Part shown: piece by piece, positions 8,801-17,093 of the stretch | Position numbering within the stretch: the first letter of the stretch is position 1 | Layout: each line of letters begins with the position of its first letter | DNA from: Kineothrix alysoides | Lineage (GTDB): Bacteria; Bacillota; Clostridia; Lachnospirales; Lachnospiraceae | Length of the DNA: 64,000 bases | Assembly: GCF_000732725.1 (NCBI RefSeq) | Contig: NZ_JPNB01000001.1 | Location: 558,001-622,000, forward strand | Reading direction: 5' to 3' | The notes under the pieces: model-generated | The model's database searches: none | Seen by the model: only the letters and a program-made list of their open reading frames with translations | Told to the model about the DNA's origin: nothing | Translations under genes and position numbers: made by a program

Positions 8801-11800
8801 TCTGAAAACATCGGCAGGCTTTCCTGAAGCTTTGAGATCCAATCCTTGGAGTTATGAGGAAGGAAAGTGTCCCGTCCTCTTGGATAGCGCCGGAAAAAAT
8901 ATCCTGCCTGAACAAAATACGGCGTTGCCTTATCACATTAGCGGACATTATTTTGCAGGCGGTGAAGGCACAAGTGAAAGGCCATATGAAATCGCCTCTG
9001 CCGCTCAGCTTGCAAAGCTTGCGGAGCTAGTAAATGCAGGCACATCTCCCTATGCGGAGACGGGAAAATATTATAAGCTTACCGCCAGTATTGATTTGTC
9101 CGATTACAGGAGCAGTGAGGGGTGGATACCAATTGGGGCTGGCGATACTGCTGCTTTTAAAGGGGTTTTTGATGGCGGCGGCAAGATAATTACAGGATTA
9201 TATGCGAAACGGGCAGGAACATATACAGGCCTTTTTGGTTATGTAGAGGGCGGCACGGTGCGGAATCTGGGAATCGCAGGCGCCGGTGTCACCGGTGTTG
9301 CGGGTAGTACAGGCAACTATATCGGCGGCGTGGCAGGTATTGTCGATGGTAATGGAATGGTGGAAAGTTGTTATGTCACCGGTACTGTCAGCGGCGCGAG
9401 TAATGTTGGGGGCATAGCAGGGAGCCTTAACGACAGCAGCATCATACAAAACTGCTATACCACATGCAGGGTAGAGGCCATAGGAGACAATGCAGGCGGT
9501 GTAGCGGGAAATCTTGACGGTGGCGGTACCGTGCAAAACTGCTATGCAACCGGTACTGTCAACGGCGTAAGCGATATAGGCGGCGTAGCGGGAAGTATTG
9601 GCGGTAACAGTACGGTAAAAAATAGCGTTGGACTGAATTCCGGCGTCAGTGGTATAAACAATGTAGGACGTGTAGTGGGTTGTAATAATGGCAGCATGCT
9701 CTTAAATAACTATGCTTTCTCCGGCATGAGAAACGGCAGTGCTAAAACACTTTCCGACCTTGACGGAGAAGACGTGACTATTGCACAGATAAACACCGCA
9801 GCTTTCTGGACAAATGCAGGCAGCTGGAATATTTCAAGCTGGAATGACGCATCTATATGGGCGATTGCGGACAACAAGCTTCCGCTTCTTAAAAAGGTGG
9901 AAAATCCCCAGTCCGGCAGAGGGCTATATCTGACTGAGCGCGATATTTCCAAAGCTACTGTAACGATAAACGGTACTTACATCTATACCAGCAGTGAGAT
10001 TACACCGGAGATTTCCGTTGTTTTTGACGGTGAAACGCTGAAAGAAGGTGTGGATTATACTATATCCCTCAAAGGAAACATCAATGCCGGAACTGCCGTG
10101 GCGACACTTAGCGGCCGGAACAACTTCAAGGGTACTAAGAATATAAATTTTACAATCGGCAAAAAAATGGTTGCAAAGGAAAACCTGGAATGCGACTTAA
10201 CTGCGGTAGTATATAATGGTATGGAGCAGCCAGTTTCAGTTACCAGAAAAGATGGCCTGACCGGATTTGGCGATATTACAGTCAAATATGCCGATAAAAT
10301 AACCGCCCCTGTAAATGCGGGGAAATATGCCGTAACGGTTGATATTTCAGAAGGATTAAATTATGAAGCAGTTGTCGGACTTTCGCTGGGGAATTATACT
10401 GTTGAGAAAAAGAAAGTCATAGTAAAAGCCGACGATAAAACTATAAAGGCAGGTAATCTATTGCCTGCGGCTACCTTAAGCTATAACGGTTTTATTGGAA
10501 CGGACAGCGAAGACAATGCGCTTGCCGTAAAGGCCATGGCGGAGTATGATGCTGACGCATCTTCTGTGAAGGCAGGTACATTTCCGGTTAGATTCTCGGT
10601 AAATGCCGTTTTGAATGACACAGTTGGTGCGAATTATACGCTTGTTCATCAAAATGGTATATTAACGATAATGCCCGAAGAGATAATTCCTGAAAAAGAA
10701 GACGGACAACCCGTGAGTATCATAAGTACTGTGAGCGCCGCGAGTACTAAGGCGGAGAACCCGGCAAGAAGGCCGGAAACTCACGAAGTTATAGTAATTA
10801 CCGACACCATGGTACTTGCAGCCATTGAGAAGGCACAGTTAGATGCTAAAATAAAGGGAAGCATTACAAAAAGTATGGAAGCACAGATTTTCTTAAAGGC
10901 TTCAGACACAGCAGGCTTTACTCTTGTTATAGAGCGCGCCGCACTGAGCCGGCTGGTAAGGGAAGGCAGACCATTTAAAATTTCCGGGCTTCCGGTTACT
11001 TTTCAATTTGATCTGCCGGCTTTAAAGGATGTCCAAAAGCAGAGTGGCGGCGACATTAGCATCTCTGTCAACCCGGCAGCTACAGAAGGGCTTCGCAGCA
11101 CTTTTGATATCGAGATTACTTCGACCGAGAAAGGTAAGCCGGTGGTTATCAGCTCTTTGGGCAGTGGTTCCGTAATTATCGGTATTGTCGTAGGGCTTGG
11201 AAAAGAGGAATTTGGAGGTTGCCTTTACGGTGCAGCCGTAGGGGCAGATAAAAAAACCAGCCGTATCTCAAAATCCGTCTATGATGCGAATAGCGGCCGT
11301 GTGATATTTACTGCTAATCGTTTTCAGATTTATGGAATAGCTTATATGCCACTTGACGCAAAATTTATGGATATTTCTGACCATTGGGCAAAGGAATCCA
11401 TCGATTATGCGGCAGGCAGAGGGCTGCTTGACGGAATCTCAGACACGAGGTTTTCTCCTGATTCGCCAATGACTCGCGAAATGCTGGCAGCAGCTCTTGG
11501 CAAGCTGTCCGGTGCGGATGTGAGTCGTTATAAGACCAGCAGCTTTACCGATGTGGCGGGAGATAAAGTGCATGCTGCATATGTCGAATGGGCATATAGA
11601 AAAGGTATTATGAAAGGAACCGGCAATAGAAGGTTTGCTCCTGAGCGTACCGTTACCCGTGAGGAAATGGCGGTAATTATGACAAACTTTGCCAGAGCTG
11701 CCGGCTATGTCCTGCCGGTGAAACGTGAAGCGGCTGCCTACGCAGACAATCTTAATATTGGTAATACCTGCAAAAAGGCGGTAAAAGCTGCGCAGCAGGC

Positions 11801-12056
11801 AGGCATTATGATGGGGGAAAGTGCAAACAGGTTCAATCCAAAATCTGGTGTTACCCGCGGAGAGTTTTCCGCAATATTATACCGTTATATCAAGCTGACA
11901 ATCAGTCCGGACACCACTCAGGGATGGGCCTTGAATGATTCTGGACAGTATCTTTATTATAAGGATGGGAAAATCCTCACCGGTCGACAGGTGATCGATG
12001 GCGTGGAGTATAGCTTTGGAACCGATGGTACGCTTCTGAACGGGAATCTGCATTGA
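5826..12056 (+). CDS. Giant GLUG-repeat surface protein with SLH anchor
   Basis: 2,076 aa. It has an N-terminal signal peptide (hydrophobic core ITIVLS-like, cleavage near ASAAAEE at ~30). Two Ig-like modules (~45-265) precede three large blocks of GLUG-type repeats (~282-590, ~601-1020, ~1038-1358). Each block opens with a header such as NAAQLAKMAELVN, then GWVPIG and FDGxGxKITGL, followed by many GGVAG/VQNCYATG units. Next come Ig/MBG-like modules (~1365-1640) and a linker domain. Three SLH domains (~1846-2028) anchor the protein to cell-wall polymer, and a final ~45 residues look like a choline-binding/glucan-binding repeat (GWALNDSGQYLYYKDGK). It is probably an adhesin or matrix protein. 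Start and ribosome site (AAGGAG, 5811) are unambiguous. Confidence 0.88.
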   Translation: MSQHKPYRRFLTIVLSVVMALGSMPASAAAEEILPGTGVEIISFGGLEKAERAVPPGTALEDLELPESLTAMVCPAMDTKDGEEAQTAGAMETTVPVTWVASPVYDSEKAGVYIFIAGIEGFAVNAELPSITVTVDEINEDSTALDEVEDSAAAAEEIIPQASTELQPVAVMADEIKGSITTFDELTDDIRWQNTIEPFFPATLAGTVEGKTVQIPITWEADHEYDTECPLKGLYVFTAQPAEGYTLGNDVEVPRITVYIPMTTAHTMTFFMAGSQTADTSISITNADQLAEIATLVNCGRLKSFLFNDESGKGTLALQNDIDLSNYGRNWNGGKGWMPIGYDPGKPFQEIFDGGGYKITGLFIETTAGNHYCGTGLFGCVDGGTVQNLGIIDMNITGGGYAGGVAGSIASGSTVQNCYATGNVSSEDYAGGVTGSVNGSSTVQNCYSAGIVNGTSYAGGLVGMTAGSSTVQNCYAAGIVSGSDYVGGVTGWADGAVLQNCTGLGSSVAASSDMNIGRITGFQGSGTFSGNAAFSGMILEVNGAKKTAVGDAAGKDGADKSAAEINEENFWTVSSGFTGNWDTSVWTITAGSLPGLFGMAVDMPIHIVDGGNPNFPGAGTQENPYQISNAAQLAKMAELVNDLGTNPVYGGVGIYYKLTADIDLSGYNSVNTAFNGGRGWVPIGYGDYNTFQGNFDGDGHKITGLYIRTTTGNHYDSTGLFGSLFKGKVRNIGLEGADITGYNNVGGIAGYIYNNSLVQNCYAIGAVAGNNNVGGVVGVVRVNSKVQSSHTVGTVTGNERVGGLAGLAKEAGIMQNCYSDGLVTGGQCVGGVVGYIEAEGNAESCYAAAAVEGTRCIGGVAGAADGNGAKVKNCYSTGAVNGINDETGGVAGYVYYGTVENCFATGTVNGSTKVGGVVGVVNPYGTVRNCAALNSSISGNSKVGRVAGVIAAAGISSDNIAFGGMKVMENKIPKAVINDANGVDGKSKDAADLKTSAGFPEALRSNPWSYEEGKCPVLLDSAGKNILPEQNTALPYHISGHYFAGGEGTSERPYEIASAAQLAKLAELVNAGTSPYAETGKYYKLTASIDLSDYRSSEGWIPIGAGDTAAFKGVFDGGGKIITGLYAKRAGTYTGLFGYVEGGTVRNLGIAGAGVTGVAGSTGNYIGGVAGIVDGNGMVESCYVTGTVSGASNVGGIAGSLNDSSIIQNCYTTCRVEAIGDNAGGVAGNLDGGGTVQNCYATGTVNGVSDIGGVAGSIGGNSTVKNSVGLNSGVSGINNVGRVVGCNNGSMLLNNYAFSGMRNGSAKTLSDLDGEDVTIAQINTAAFWTNAGSWNISSWNDASIWAIADNKLPLLKKVENPQSGRGLYLTERDISKATVTINGTYIYTSSEITPEISVVFDGETLKEGVDYTISLKGNINAGTAVATLSGRNNFKGTKNINFTIGKKMVAKENLECDLTAVVYNGMEQPVSVTRKDGLTGFGDITVKYADKITAPVNAGKYAVTVDISEGLNYEAVVGLSLGNYTVEKKKVIVKADDKTIKAGNLLPAATLSYNGFIGTDSEDNALAVKAMAEYDADASSVKAGTFPVRFSVNAVLNDTVGANYTLVHQNGILTIMPEEIIPEKEDGQPVSIISTVSAASTKAENPARRPETHEVIVITDTMVLAAIEKAQLDAKIKGSITKSMEAQIFLKASDTAGFTLVIERAALSRLVREGRPFKISGLPVTFQFDLPALKDVQKQSGGDISISVNPAATEGLRSTFDIEITSTEKGKPVVISSLGSGSVIIGIVVGLGKEEFGGCLYGAAVGADKKTSRISKSVYDANSGRVIFTANRFQIYGIAYMPLDAKFMDISDHWAKESIDYAAGRGLLDGISDTRFSPDSPMTREMLAAALGKLSGADVSRYKTSSFTDVAGDKVHAAYVEWAYRKGIMKGTGNRRFAPERTVTREEMAVIMTNFARAAGYVLPVKREAAAYADNLNIGNTCKKAVKAAQQAGIMMGESANRFNPKSGVTRGEFSAILYRYIKLTISPDTTQGWALNDSGQYLYYKDGKILTGRQVIDGVEYSFGTDGTLLNGNLH

Positions 12057-12277
12057 CCGGATACGGACAGAAATTAAAAGCATTCGGAGGGACAAACGGT
12101 ACCTTGACCTATGATCTAATAATATGAATAAAAAATAAATGTTAAAGCTTTGGTAAAAGATTTCGTGGATTTATAGTATAGTGCAAATAATTTGTAAGGT
12201 TACATGTCTTTATGGAAACTTTATGATTATATGGAGCGATAAACGGAAAAGAAGTGAATTTTATTACTGGCTTTTAC

Positions 12278-12336
12278 AAAGGAGGAGCTATTGTGAAAAT
12301 AGATGATTGATCTATTAGAGCAATAGCTTCCTTTTT
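12278..12336 (+). terminator. Intrinsic terminator after the surface-protein gene
   Basis: Arms at 12278-12293 and 12321-12336 pair through AGCTATTG/CAATAGCT, with further bulged pairing outward and an inner AATAGA/TCTATT pair. The 3' arm ends in five T residues. It lies 220 bp after the stop codon of the SLH protein, so some untranslated 3' sequence would be transcribed. Confidence 0.65.
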
Positions 12337-12412
12337 CAAATAAACAGACCGAAATAAAGGTACATGAGAGGCATAAACACAAGTAAAACACACTAATTTT
12401 TTTTCCGATAAA

Positions 12413-12436
12413 GGATGCGCAGATGCGCGTGCGAAG
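12413..12436. repeat. Degenerate copy of the palindromic repeat tail
   Basis: GGATGCGCAGATGCGCG followed by TGCGAAG resembles the GC-rich tail of the copies at 698 and 17093, but the AATG-loop hairpin is missing. It is scored as a partial copy only. Confidence 0.4.
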
Positions 12437-12495
12437 TAAAAACTGTACGGCTGAAATATTTGGCTGCGAAAGTGTGCAAATCACACTTTTGTCTC

Positions 12496-12553
12496 TTGAC
12501 GTTATTAATTATAGATCATATAATAATAAGCAGAACATTGTTCTGCTTATTAT
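12496..12553 (+). promoter_or_regulatory. tetR promoter with overlapping palindromic operator
   Basis: The -35 box TTGACG (12496-12501) and -10 box TATAAT (12519-12524) have a 17-bp spacer. A perfect 14-bp inverted repeat (12523-12536 / 12540-12553, 3-bp centre) begins within the -10 box and covers the expected transcription start. This is where a TetR repressor would bind to block its own operon. Autoregulation is inferred from position; the dyad itself is directly visible. Confidence 0.8.
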
Positions 12554-12586
12554 CTATCATGAACGGAAAGAAGGTAAATAAGATCA

Positions 12587-13210
12587 ATGGCTAGAAAAAA
12601 GGTTTTATTTGGCGGAAAAAGAGAAGAAATTATTGAAATCGCTTTGCGCCTTTTCATGGAATATGGCTTTGAGCAGACCTCGATCAGAAGAATCATACAA
12701 GAAGCAGGTGGTGAGGTCGGCATGTTTTATCACTACTTTAAATCAAAGCAGGAGATATTCGACATTGCGGTGCAATATTATCTGGATAAGTATGTGGAGA
12801 GCTATAAGCAGATTGCCGAAGACCAAGATAAAAACATAATGGAGCAGTTGTCCGAGATGGCCGAACTGTTGAAGAAGGCGAGTATGGAATATGCAACACT
12901 TATGAGAGAGCAGAGTATGCACTGGACAGTGCAGCATGCGCTGCATGCCCGTACTTTAAAGTGCCTTGAGCCTTATATGGCAATGATTTTACAAAGAGGA
13001 ATAGAGGAAGGCAGAGCAAGAAATGTGTTGGGATTGCATATCGATATTTTGACTGCCTGTGTTATTCATGGAATTGAAGGGATACTGCATGTACACGACG
13101 GAAAAGAGCTGAAGGAAGAAGATATGAAACAAATAGAGGAAGACGTATATAAATTTGTTGGGCATATGCTTCAAATATCTATGCAGAAAGCGGGTGAAAC
13201 GGATGTCTAA
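12587..13210 (+). CDS. TetR/AcrR-family repressor
   Basis: 207 aa. The N-terminal HTH is canonical (EIIEIALRLFMEYGFEQTSIRRI, then GEVGMFYHYFKSKQEIF, residues ~10-60). The C-terminal ~140 residues form the variable all-helical ligand-binding part. It overlaps the glycosyltransferase start by 8 bp, and a perfect palindrome sits in its promoter, so it most likely represses itself and the glycosyltransferase and is released by the compound that the enzyme modifies. The ligand is unknown. Confidence 0.9.
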   Translation: MARKKVLFGGKREEIIEIALRLFMEYGFEQTSIRRIIQEAGGEVGMFYHYFKSKQEIFDIAVQYYLDKYVESYKQIAEDQDKNIMEQLSEMAELLKKASMEYATLMREQSMHWTVQHALHARTLKCLEPYMAMILQRGIEEGRARNVLGLHIDILTACVIHGIEGILHVHDGKELKEEDMKQIEEDVYKFVGHMLQISMQKAGETDV

Positions 13211-14369
13211 AATTTTAATGATTAACCTGCCGTATTCAGGCCATACGAATCCGACATTGGGATTAGCGGCAGAACTTGTGAGACGGGGACACTTTGTAGG
13301 ATATATTAATGCGCCGTCTTTCAGAGAAAAAATAGAAGCTACAGGAGCGATATTTATTCCCTATGATAACTATTCCAATGACCTGACGGACCAGCAGATA
13401 AAGACCCGTTGTTTTTTAGCTGCTTATAATACCGGTTTAAGGGTTGGGGAAGATTATGATTTGATTTTATATGAATTATTTTTTTATCTCGGCAAGACGC
13501 TTGCAGATACGTTGGGGAAACCATGTATCCGGCAATTTTCTATGTTTGCCTGGAATGAGCATGTGGTAAACACATTTATAAGAAAATCCCCGATGTGGTA
13601 TGTATTAAGGCTGAAAGCAGTCAGAAAATTAATTACACGCAATTCTTCACATGGAATTAAAATAAAGTTCGATGAAATGATCAGCGAAATCAACCACAAT
13701 ATTCCTTCGTTAAATATTGTTTATACATCAAAAGAATTCCAGATTTTTGCAAATGAATTCGATGAAAGATTTCACTTTGTAGGACCTTCTATCGGAAAGA
13801 GAATCAGTGACATACATATTCCTTTTCATGAAATGAAGGATATTATAGTATATGTTTCTATGGGAACTGTGCTGGGGAAAAATAAGGATATATATCAAAC
13901 TTGCATACGGGCTTTTCAGGGAGAAGACGTCAGTGTGATCATGTCTCTGGGGAAATATATTAAGCAGGAAAGCTTAGGCAGTATTCCTTCTAACTTCTAT
14001 GTTTATGAAAGTGTTCCTCAATTGGAGGTATTGGAAAAGTCCTCTTTATTTATTACTCATGGAGGAATGAACAGTGTTAATGAAGCAATCTGTTTCGGTG
14101 TGCCGATGTTAGTTGCACCGATTGGCGGCGATCAGCCTACCATTGCCGACAGAGTAGAGGAACTGGGGATGGGACTGCGTATAAAAGGAAATAAAATTGG
14201 CCCGGATGGACTAAAGCGGCTTATAAACACAATAATAAAAGAAGAGAAATTCAGACAAAATGTTATGAAGCAAAGCATTTATATGAAGCAGGCCGGAGGC
14301 ATTCATAAAGCGGCAGATCTTATTGAAGCGGAGATATCTGCCAGATTGCTTATTGAACAGGAACATTAA
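13203..14369 (+). CDS. MGT-family (GT1) glycosyltransferase
   Basis: 388 aa, GT-B fold. The N-terminal acceptor domain starts MSKILMINLPYSGHTNPTLGLAAEL. The C-terminal nucleotide-sugar motif is THGGMNSVNEAICFGVPMLVAPIGGDQPTIADRVEELG, typical of macrolide glycosyltransferases and YjiC-like enzymes. It is expected to glycosylate small hydrophobic molecules such as macrolides or flavonoids in the cytosol, and so could detoxify them. ATG 13203 overlaps the tetR stop codon, so expression is coupled to the repressor. The acceptor cannot be named. Confidence 0.87.
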   Translation: MSKILMINLPYSGHTNPTLGLAAELVRRGHFVGYINAPSFREKIEATGAIFIPYDNYSNDLTDQQIKTRCFLAAYNTGLRVGEDYDLILYELFFYLGKTLADTLGKPCIRQFSMFAWNEHVVNTFIRKSPMWYVLRLKAVRKLITRNSSHGIKIKFDEMISEINHNIPSLNIVYTSKEFQIFANEFDERFHFVGPSIGKRISDIHIPFHEMKDIIVYVSMGTVLGKNKDIYQTCIRAFQGEDVSVIMSLGKYIKQESLGSIPSNFYVYESVPQLEVLEKSSLFITHGGMNSVNEAICFGVPMLVAPIGGDQPTIADRVEELGMGLRIKGNKIGPDGLKRLINTIIKEEKFRQNVMKQSIYMKQAGGIHKAADLIEAEISARLLIEQEH

Positions 14370-14474
14370 TTGGACGGCGATGCATCATAAGAAAAGCAAA
14401 AAAATATTTGAATTCTATTATCCAAGATGGAAATATAACAGACAAATGGATAGAAAGAAGGATTGAGGAAAGCT

Positions 14475-14816
14475 ATGAACTTACAGATTTTCGGAACCAA
14501 TAAATGTTTTGATACGAAGAAGGCACAAAGATATTTCAAGGAGCGCGGTGTGAAGTTCCAGCTCATTGACTTAAAAGAAAAGGGTATGAGCAGAGGGGAA
14601 TTCGTTAGTGTAAAGCAGGCGGTCGGCGGGCTGGAAGCTATGCTGAATGAAAATTGCAAGGATAAGGATACACTTGCTTTGATAAAATATATCGCAGAAG
14701 AAGACAAAGAAGCAAAAGTGCTGGAAAATCAGCAGGTGCTTTTAACACCCATCGTAAGAAATGGTAAAATGGCGACGGTAGGATATAAGCCTGAGGTGTG
14801 GAAGAACTGGGAATAG
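14475..14816 (+). CDS. ArsC/Spx-fold protein, YffB-like
   Basis: 113 aa with a thioredoxin-like ArsC fold. The single N-terminal Cys sits in GTNKCFDTKKAQRYFKERG (C9), without the second Cys of Spx (CxxC). The later TPIVRNGK and GYKPEVW segments match ArsC-family proteins of the YffB/Spx group. It may reduce a small substrate with glutaredoxin-like chemistry, but a true arsenate-reductase role is not supported: no ars genes are nearby. ATG 14475 has GAGGAAA upstream. Confidence 0.8.
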   Translation: MNLQIFGTNKCFDTKKAQRYFKERGVKFQLIDLKEKGMSRGEFVSVKQAVGGLEAMLNENCKDKDTLALIKYIAEEDKEAKVLENQQVLLTPIVRNGKMATVGYKPEVWKNWE

Positions 14817-14891
14817 ACCCGTTTACTCAGCCTATTCCCGCATTGTTCCAATCTGTACATTTTTCATCGGATTATTTTCTGACTTTGAGCT

Positions 14892-16136
14892 TTAATCTAT
14901 ATAGGCATCAATAGAAGCATGCTTTGCGGACAAAACTCTTTCTTTGCTATTTTTATATAAATAATTTTTAACTGCAAATAACAGTAATGCAAAGCAGCAT
15001 GGGAATGCCATTCCCCAGAAATAGAATGTGTTGTTATAATCATATACATATCCTGAATAAACTGGACCAATCACAAGGCCAAAACCTTGCAAAGTCCCAA
15101 TAATTCCGTAAATAAACCCTCTATTTCCTGTTTTATTTCCATACTCTACAAGCAGACTTTGCAAAGCAATATACATAGCCGATCCTGCCAAAAATTCAAT
15201 AAAAATTATTCCTATAAATATATATGGATTAATAACAAATTTTAATATAATAAATGTTGTAACTTCAATAATGAGTGATATCAATACCAGCTTTTTACTT
15301 CCGATTTTATCGCATAATTTTCCCATAAATGGACCTGAAAAAGAAAAAACCAGGAAATTTAAGGATAATATAAAGGAAATATACGTTAATGGCATTTTTA
15401 AAATGGAATCCCCATAAATAGGAAAAATTGAAGTTAATGAAGAACAAATAAAATCTCCAAGCATTGCAAGGCATCCTATAACAATAAATTCAATTCCCAA
15501 TATAGCTTTATATACATATTTTAGCTTTACATTTTCTTTTCTCTTTTGCTCCCTTATTATTTTGATTTCACTAATATTAATACTTAAAATAAACGCTCCG
15601 AATGCTGAAATTGTTGAAATAAAAAAAACTATTTTATAATCAGAAAATCCTGAAATTATAGTCCCGCCTACTAGTGGACCTATTGCACTGCCTAATGAGG
15701 AAAAAACACTATATGTTCCTATTTCTTTTCCTTTTTTTGATTCATTCACTAAAGCTCCTACAAAGGAGTAAATCAGAGGTGTTATAATTCCTATCACAAA
15801 TCCTTCTAAGATATAAATAATAGCAATTATAAATGACTGCATAAAAAGTGTTTGCAAATAAAAAAGTACACTTAATCCAATTAAAGATAACATTAATAGT
15901 TTTTTATATCCAAAAAAATCTGCAATAATGCCCGCTGGTATTTGTAAAGCAGTACGCCCCAATCCATAAATTGAAAAAATATAAGAGATAGTGATTGTTC
16001 CAACTCCAAACATTCCGAAGTATGATGGCATAATTGGCGTCAACGATGTATAGCTTAAATTAAATAACATTCCGCAAATACAAATTATTAAAAAGGACTT
16101 ATTTTCTGTAAATATATTTTTATTAAATGATTTCAT
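14892..16136 (-). CDS. MFS transporter (probable drug efflux)
   Basis: 414 aa with about 12 hydrophobic segments. Its N-half motif GLGRTALQIPAGIIADFFGYKK is the loop 2-3 signature (motif A) of the major facilitator superfamily, and a second related loop (GPFMGKLCDKIGSKK) appears in the C-half. Substrate is unknown; closest in style to multidrug or sugar efflux permeases. I chose ATG 16136, which follows GGGGTATAGAA on the minus strand, over an upstream TTG at 16199. It is notably more AT-rich than the neighbouring backbone genes, which suggests recent acquisition. It converges with the ArsC-like gene. Confidence 0.87.
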   Translation of the reverse strand: MKSFNKNIFTENKSFLIICICGMLFNLSYTSLTPIMPSYFGMFGVGTITISYIFSIYGLGRTALQIPAGIIADFFGYKKLLMLSLIGLSVLFYLQTLFMQSFIIAIIYILEGFVIGIITPLIYSFVGALVNESKKGKEIGTYSVFSSLGSAIGPLVGGTIISGFSDYKIVFFISTISAFGAFILSINISEIKIIREQKRKENVKLKYVYKAILGIEFIVIGCLAMLGDFICSSLTSIFPIYGDSILKMPLTYISFILSLNFLVFSFSGPFMGKLCDKIGSKKLVLISLIIEVTTFIILKFVINPYIFIGIIFIEFLAGSAMYIALQSLLVEYGNKTGNRGFIYGIIGTLQGFGLVIGPVYSGYVYDYNNTFYFWGMAFPCCFALLLFAVKNYLYKNSKERVLSAKHASIDAYID

Positions 16137-16835
16137 TTCTATACCCCATATATGCTTTGCCGGCCTCAAAATCACTAGTTGAAAATGCTTTTCTTCCAAC
16201 CTTCTCTTAACGTCCGTATAATAAGTATATCCATTTCAAGTCCTCAACAGGTTCCGATTCGTAAGCTATTGGAACATTATAACGTAACAATATGAGTTGT
16301 CCATTACTTCATCGAGTATATTTTTGCTCAAAAAAAAGCAGAAAATGCCGGCGATTATATGCTGCTTTTTCCGCATGATTATGACAAAATATTTATTCCT
16401 TTTCCACTGAAATATAATTATAAAATATTACAAGAAAACAGGAACATTTTTGTCATAAATGTTCCTGTTTTCTTCCTAAACGCTATGATTTGCACGGAAG
16501 CATTTTAGTCCTCTAATAAGTCTGGAAAACATATGAAGCTATTTTTAAACAAATCAAAAAGAGGAATACAGCAAGGTTCCCATGTCAGAAACAATTATAG
16601 GTACAGCTTCACAACCATATTCTCTTGCTTTGACTATAACTTTCATGAATCAAAAAATCCAATACATTCGTTTTCCGTCCTAAAATTAGGAAGCGCTATG
16701 TAATGAAAGAATAGGAAATATCTTAAAAAACATATTAAACATATATGAAATATTAAAAAGTGCCTAAACATAAACCTATTAATTGTCTCTAATTTAGATA
16801 AAATGACAAAATTATAAAAACCCTTCTATCTTTGA
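16137..16835. other. Intergenic region upstream of the sulfur-operon promoter
   Basis: About 700 bp, AT-rich. It contains the MFS gene's promoter area and a very strong inverted repeat (16432-16474). No supported gene was seen on either strand. Confidence 0.6.
16432..16474. terminator. Strong symmetric hairpin, likely bidirectional terminator
   Basis: A perfect 18-bp inverted repeat (16432-16449 / 16457-16474) with a 7-base loop. Both outer arms are rich in A on the left and T on the right, so it could terminate in either direction. It isolates the sulfur operon from the MFS side. No gene obviously ends here on the plus strand, so it may instead be the scar of an element. Confidence 0.6.
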
Positions 16836-16864
16836 TTGACAAATGAAAATTCAAAACATATAAT
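16836..16864 (+). promoter_or_regulatory. Consensus sigma-A promoter of the sulfur operon
   Basis: TTGACA at 16836-16841 and TATAAT at 16859-16864, separated by exactly 17 bp: a full consensus. Transcription should start near 16871, giving a ~45-nt 5' end before the leader peptide at 16917. A strong constitutive promoter followed by an internal terminator fits control by attenuation. Confidence 0.85.
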
Positions 16865-16916
16865 ACCAATAAGTTTAGTAGGAAACATTTGAAATTCCGG
16901 AAGGGAGAGAATAATT

Positions 16917-17027
16917 ATGCAAAACAGAACAGTTGCAGTTAACAAAATCATACGTACCTCTATAGGAATGCAGTGTTGCTGTATTCCTTGTTGTGTTATG
17001 CAAAAATATAATTTCTCCGGGGGATAA
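16917..17027 (+). CDS. Cys-rich 36-aa leader peptide (putative cysteine attenuator)
   Basis: ATG 16917 follows GGGAGAGAATA. The frame has 36 codons. Codons 20-22 are all Cys (TGT TGC TGT, 16974-16982), then Ile-Pro, then two more Cys codons (16989-16994), and it stops at TAA 17025. The Cys codons lie in the loop and 3' arm of a 10-bp hairpin (16964-16988), and a strong terminator follows 30 bp after the stop. A ribosome slowed at these codons when Cys-tRNA is scarce would change the RNA folding. The downstream genes take up sulfur amino acids and make cysteine, so this is probably a sensing leader, not a functional peptide. An exported Cys-rich peptide is less likely: no signal or maturation genes are seen. 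Confidence 0.75.
   Translation: MQNRTVAVNKIIRTSIGMQCCCIPCCVMQKYNFSGG
16964..16988 (+). promoter_or_regulatory. Hairpin overlapping the leader's Cys codons
   Basis: Arms 16964-16973 and 16979-16988 pair over 10 bases with one G-U and a 5-base loop. The first three Cys codons fall in the loop and 3' arm, and the other two follow directly. A ribosome reading or stalling here would melt it, so it is a likely pause or switching element of the attenuator. I did not find an unambiguous antiterminator pairing with the 5' arm of the terminator. Confidence 0.55.
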
Positions 17028-17056
17028 AATGGTTGTATCATCTTGCGTATGCTATT

Positions 17057-17093
17057 AAGGCAGTCAGGATTATATGATCCTGACTGCCTTTTT
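17057..17093 (+). terminator. Attenuator terminator before metN
   Basis: A perfect 14-bp stem (17057-17070 / 17077-17090) with a 6-base loop, running into five T residues. It lies between the leader peptide and metN, with the operon's only clear promoter upstream. Unless bypassed, it would stop transcription before the sulfur genes. Confidence 0.85.

Larger units (their letters stand above)
12057..12586. other. Intergenic region between the surface-protein gene and tetR
   Basis: A 530-bp spacer. It holds a terminator-like hairpin (12278-12336), a degenerate copy of the GC-rich tail of the palindromic repeat (12413-12436), and a small 8-bp hairpin (12469-12489). It ends with the tetR promoter and operator. 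No coding frame is supported. Confidence 0.6.

Noticed and set aside
16432-16474. CRISPR-like repeat
   Set aside because: Single symmetric hairpin without repeated units or spacers.
16917-17027. Cys-rich RiPP precursor (lanthipeptide or similar)
   Set aside because: No modification, protease or export genes next to it; position between a promoter and a terminator before Cys/Met genes fits a leader peptide better.
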